Of a stretch of 64,000 nt of DNA, positions 60,839 to 64,000 are shown piece after piece (positions within the stretch are counted from its first letter, which is position 1; each line of letters begins with the position of its first letter). The stretch lies in assembly GCF_014596915.1 (NCBI RefSeq), contig NZ_JACVWU010000011.1, forward strand, positions 62,001-126,000, given 5' to 3'. Position numbers and translations under genes: made by a program. The DNA is from Streptomyces sp. TRM68416 (GTDB lineage Bacteria > Actinomycetota > Actinomycetes > Streptomycetales > Streptomycetaceae). The notes beneath the pieces are model-generated. The model did not search any database, was not told the DNA's origin, and worked only from the letters and a program-made list of their open reading frames with translations.

Positions 60839-61516
60839 TCAGCTCTTGCGTCGCCCTATCAGGTGCGGTTTCGCCTCCAGGCCGTCCAGGCCGTGCCAGG
60901 CCAGGTTCACCAGGTGGGCCGCGACCTCCGCCTTCTTCGGGCGGCGGACGTCCAGCCACCACTGGCCGGTCAGGGCGACCATGCCGACCAGGGCCTGGGC
61001 GTAGAGCGGGGCCAGCTTGGGATCGAAGCCGCGGCTCTTGAACTCGCGGCCCAGGATGTCCTCCACCTGGGTCGCGATGTCCGAGATGAGCGAGGCGAAG
61101 GAGCCCGTCGACTGCGGAATGGGGGAGTCGCGGACCAGGATGCGGAAGCCGTCCGTGTACTCCTCGATGTAGTCGAGGAGGGCGAAGGCGGCCTGCTCGC
61201 ACAGCTCTCGCGGGTGGCCGGCCGTCAGGGAGCTGGTCACCATGTCCAGCAGCCGCCGCATCTCGCGGTCCACCACCACCGCGTACAGCCCCTCCTTGCC
61301 GCCGAAGTGCTCGTACACCACCGGCTTGGACACCCCGGCCTTCGCCGCGATCTCCTCCACCGACGTACCCTCGAAGCCCTTCGCGGCGAACAGCGTGCGG
61401 CCGATCTCCAGCAGCTGGGCACGCCGCTCGGCGCCCGTCATACGAGTGCGACGGGCGCGCCGCGGCTTGTCATTGCTCGGGGTGCTGCTGGAGTCGGTCG
61501 CCACGGCGTCCATCAT
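60839..61516 (-). CDS. TetR-family regulator of the desaturase operon
   Basis: The 225-residue protein has the TetR HTH (LFAAKGFEGTSVEEIAAKAG, then SKPVVYEHFGGKEGLYAVV) and an Arg/Lys-rich N-terminus. ATG 61516 overlaps the desaturase stop (ATGA), so it is coupled to that gene. It probably controls fatty-acid desaturation through the dyads before the desaturase gene. Confidence 0.92.
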   Translation of the reverse strand: MMDAVATDSSSTPSNDKPRRARRTRMTGAERRAQLLEIGRTLFAAKGFEGTSVEEIAAKAGVSKPVVYEHFGGKEGLYAVVVDREMRRLLDMVTSSLTAGHPRELCEQAAFALLDYIEEYTDGFRILVRDSPIPQSTGSFASLISDIATQVEDILGREFKSRGFDPKLAPLYAQALVGMVALTGQWWLDVRRPKKAEVAAHLVNLAWHGLDGLEAKPHLIGRRKS

Positions 61517-62523
61517 GCCGCCTTCGCGGCCTCCGTCCCGCTCGGGGAGCCCTCTTCGCCGGTGTTCCGGCGCGAATCGATACGCGAGCGTGACGGCCAG
61601 CGCACGTCGTACGCCCAGCCGAGCCGCTCGCACCAGCGGATGATCCGGGCCGAGGAGTCCAGCTGACCGCGCTCCACACCGTGCCGCGCCGAGGTCGGGT
61701 CGGCGTGGTGCAGGTTGTGCCAGGACTCGCCGCACGACAGCACCGCCAGCCACCACACGTTGCCCGAACGGTCACGCGACTTGAACGGCCGCTTGCCGAC
61801 CGCGTGACAGATCGAGTTGATCGACCAGGTGACGTGGTGGAGCAGCGCCACCCGGACCAGCGAGCCCCAGAAGAACGCCGTGAACGCACCCCACCAGGAC
61901 CAGGTGACCAGACCGCCGATCAGCGGCGGCAGCGCCAGCGACAGAACCGTCCAGAAGATGAACTGACGCGAGATCGCCCGCAGCGCCGGGTCCTTGATCA
62001 GATCCGGGGCGTACTTGTCCTGCGGGGTCTGCTCCTCGTCGAACATCCAGCCGATGTGCGCCCACCACAACCCCTTGAGCAGCGCGGGAACCGACTCGCC
62101 GTACTTCCACGGCGAATGCGGGTCGCCCTCGGCGTCGGAGAACTTGTGGTGCTTGCGGTGGTCGGCGACCCAGCGGACCAGAGGACCCTCGACCGCCATC
62201 GAACCCGCGATCGCCAGCGCGATCTTCAGTGGACGCTTCGCCTTGAAGGAGCCATGGGTGAAGTGACGGTGGAAACCGATCGTGATGCCGTGGCAGCCCA
62301 GGTAGTAGAAGAACACCAGCAGGCCGAGGTCGAGCCAGCTCACGCCCCAGCCCCAGGCCAGCGGCACCGCCGCGAGCAGCGCCAGGAACGGCACGGCGAT
62401 GAAGAGGAGCAGCGTGATCTGTTCGATCGACCGCTTCTGCTCGCCGCCCAGCGTGGCGGAGGGGGTAGTGGTGTCGTCGGTCGCCTTCGGGGCGTCTTCG
62501 ATCACATCGGAGCTCGTGGTCAT
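61513..62523 (-). CDS. Membrane acyl-CoA/fatty-acid desaturase
   Basis: The 336-residue membrane desaturase has all three His boxes: HRHFTH, HRKHH and HNLHH, which bind the di-iron centre, and about four membrane helices. It inserts a double bond into acyl chains of lipids to keep membranes fluid. ATG 62523 has AGGGGA upstream. The downstream TetR gene is translationally coupled. Confidence 0.93.
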   Translation of the reverse strand: MTTSSDVIEDAPKATDDTTTPSATLGGEQKRSIEQITLLLFIAVPFLALLAAVPLAWGWGVSWLDLGLLVFFYYLGCHGITIGFHRHFTHGSFKAKRPLKIALAIAGSMAVEGPLVRWVADHRKHHKFSDAEGDPHSPWKYGESVPALLKGLWWAHIGWMFDEEQTPQDKYAPDLIKDPALRAISRQFIFWTVLSLALPPLIGGLVTWSWWGAFTAFFWGSLVRVALLHHVTWSINSICHAVGKRPFKSRDRSGNVWWLAVLSCGESWHNLHHADPTSARHGVERGQLDSSARIIRWCERLGWAYDVRWPSRSRIDSRRNTGEEGSPSGTEAAKAA

Positions 62524-62585
62524 GGGCGTCCCCTGTGGGGTCGAGGGTTGAGGCAGGTGCCGGGCCGGAACCGCGCGCCTTTTCC

Positions 62586-62612
62586 TACGGTCCCGTAACC
62601 TACGGCGACGTA
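62586..62612. promoter_or_regulatory. Twin TACG...CGTA dyads upstream of the desaturase, candidate TetR site
   Basis: TACGGTCCCGTA (62586-62597) and TACGGCGACGTA (62601-62612) are two dyads 15 bp apart, about 65-90 bp before the desaturase start. Confidence 0.6.
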
Positions 62613-62658
62613 AGTATGGCAGCGTGTCGCCCCGCGGCAAGAGCCCGTGAGCCTGCGC

Positions 62659-62694
62659 GTCCGACCGGACACCTATCCTTGGAGTCGGTCGGAC
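62659..62694. promoter_or_regulatory. Inverted repeat GTCCGACC/GGTCGGAC upstream of ppc
   Basis: Perfect 8-bp arms are separated by 20 bp, about 120-150 bp before the ppc start. It may be a regulator site or an mRNA leader hairpin. The rest of the 289-bp desaturase-ppc gap shows nothing else firm. Confidence 0.4.
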
Positions 62695-62812
62695 AGCGCG
62701 GTCCGCTCTGAATTCCTTCCCGGATGCCCGGCCCGTATGCGGCACCCGCCGCGCGAGACGGACTACGGGTTCCCCTCCCAGACGAGCTTCAACACTGCAA
62801 GGAGCCGCACCT

Positions 62813-64000
<1,188 letters not shown>

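Overview
The window is a stretch of high-GC actinobacterial chromosome, almost certainly Streptomyces. Evidence from the sequence: very strong GC bias, frequent GTG starts, a sporulation-type SsgA-like protein (best match ssgE), an Rpf cell-wall hydrolase with DUF348/G5 domains, a Streptomyces-type secreted phospholipase A2, a tricorn protease homologue and a galTEK operon. No rRNA, tRNA, CRISPR array, insertion sequence or phage was found. Most of the window reads as conserved chromosomal core; the left 5.6 kb looks accessory.

Layout. (1) 1-5.6 kb: a possible small uncharacterised biosynthetic locus, all on the + strand: a divergent ATP-grasp protein cut by the window edge, a LysR regulator, a 111-residue Cys-free acidic helical protein, a protein made of two fused RmlC-like cupin domains, and an MFS exporter. 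Inverted repeats lie before the small gene and a hairpin lies after it. (2) 5.7-12.3 kb: a small secreted peptide, a TPR protein, the remnant of a HTH regulator, and a FtsX-type ABC exporter divergent from a NarL-type two-component system. (3) 12.4-18.6 kb: phospholipase A2, an acetyltransferase, exonuclease III, and a translationally coupled Baeyer-Villiger monooxygenase / alpha-beta hydrolase / SDR operon divergent from a MerR regulator. (4) 18.7-27.1 kb: tricorn protease divergent from a TetR regulator, an MMPL exporter, YbaK, an EamA transporter and a DUF1876 protein. (5) 27.3-32.7 kb: a serine beta-lactamase-fold esterase, ohr and ohrR, an ECF nickel/cobalt importer with a likely Nur box, and ssgE. 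(6) 32.8-46.5 kb: two tandem penicillin-binding proteins, a protein O-mannosyltransferase, rsmI, a zinc-ribbon protein, tatD, rpf, rsmA, ispE and an ABC-F ATPase. (7) 46.8-51.8 kb: two tandem Pro/Gln-rich membrane-anchored beta-propeller proteins and a response regulator without its phospho-acceptor Asp. (8) 52-64 kb: a sodium:solute symporter and its small partner divergent from galTEK, an acetyltransferase, a second response regulator, MarR / methyltransferase / glyoxalase, a phd antitoxin remnant, a desaturase-TetR operon and the start of ppc.

How the parts work together. The clearest regulatory pairings are OhrR with the 10-bp inverted repeat before ohr, a predicted Nur box over the cbiM promoter, repeated 10-mers before galT, and TetR/MerR/MarR sites in divergent spacers. 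Several intergenic regions carry minisatellite-like repeats. One of them, after the first PBP gene, looks like repeated copies of that gene's own 3' end. The strongest candidate for an undescribed system is the 1-5.6 kb locus. Its product cannot be named from sequence alone, and part of it lies left of the window.
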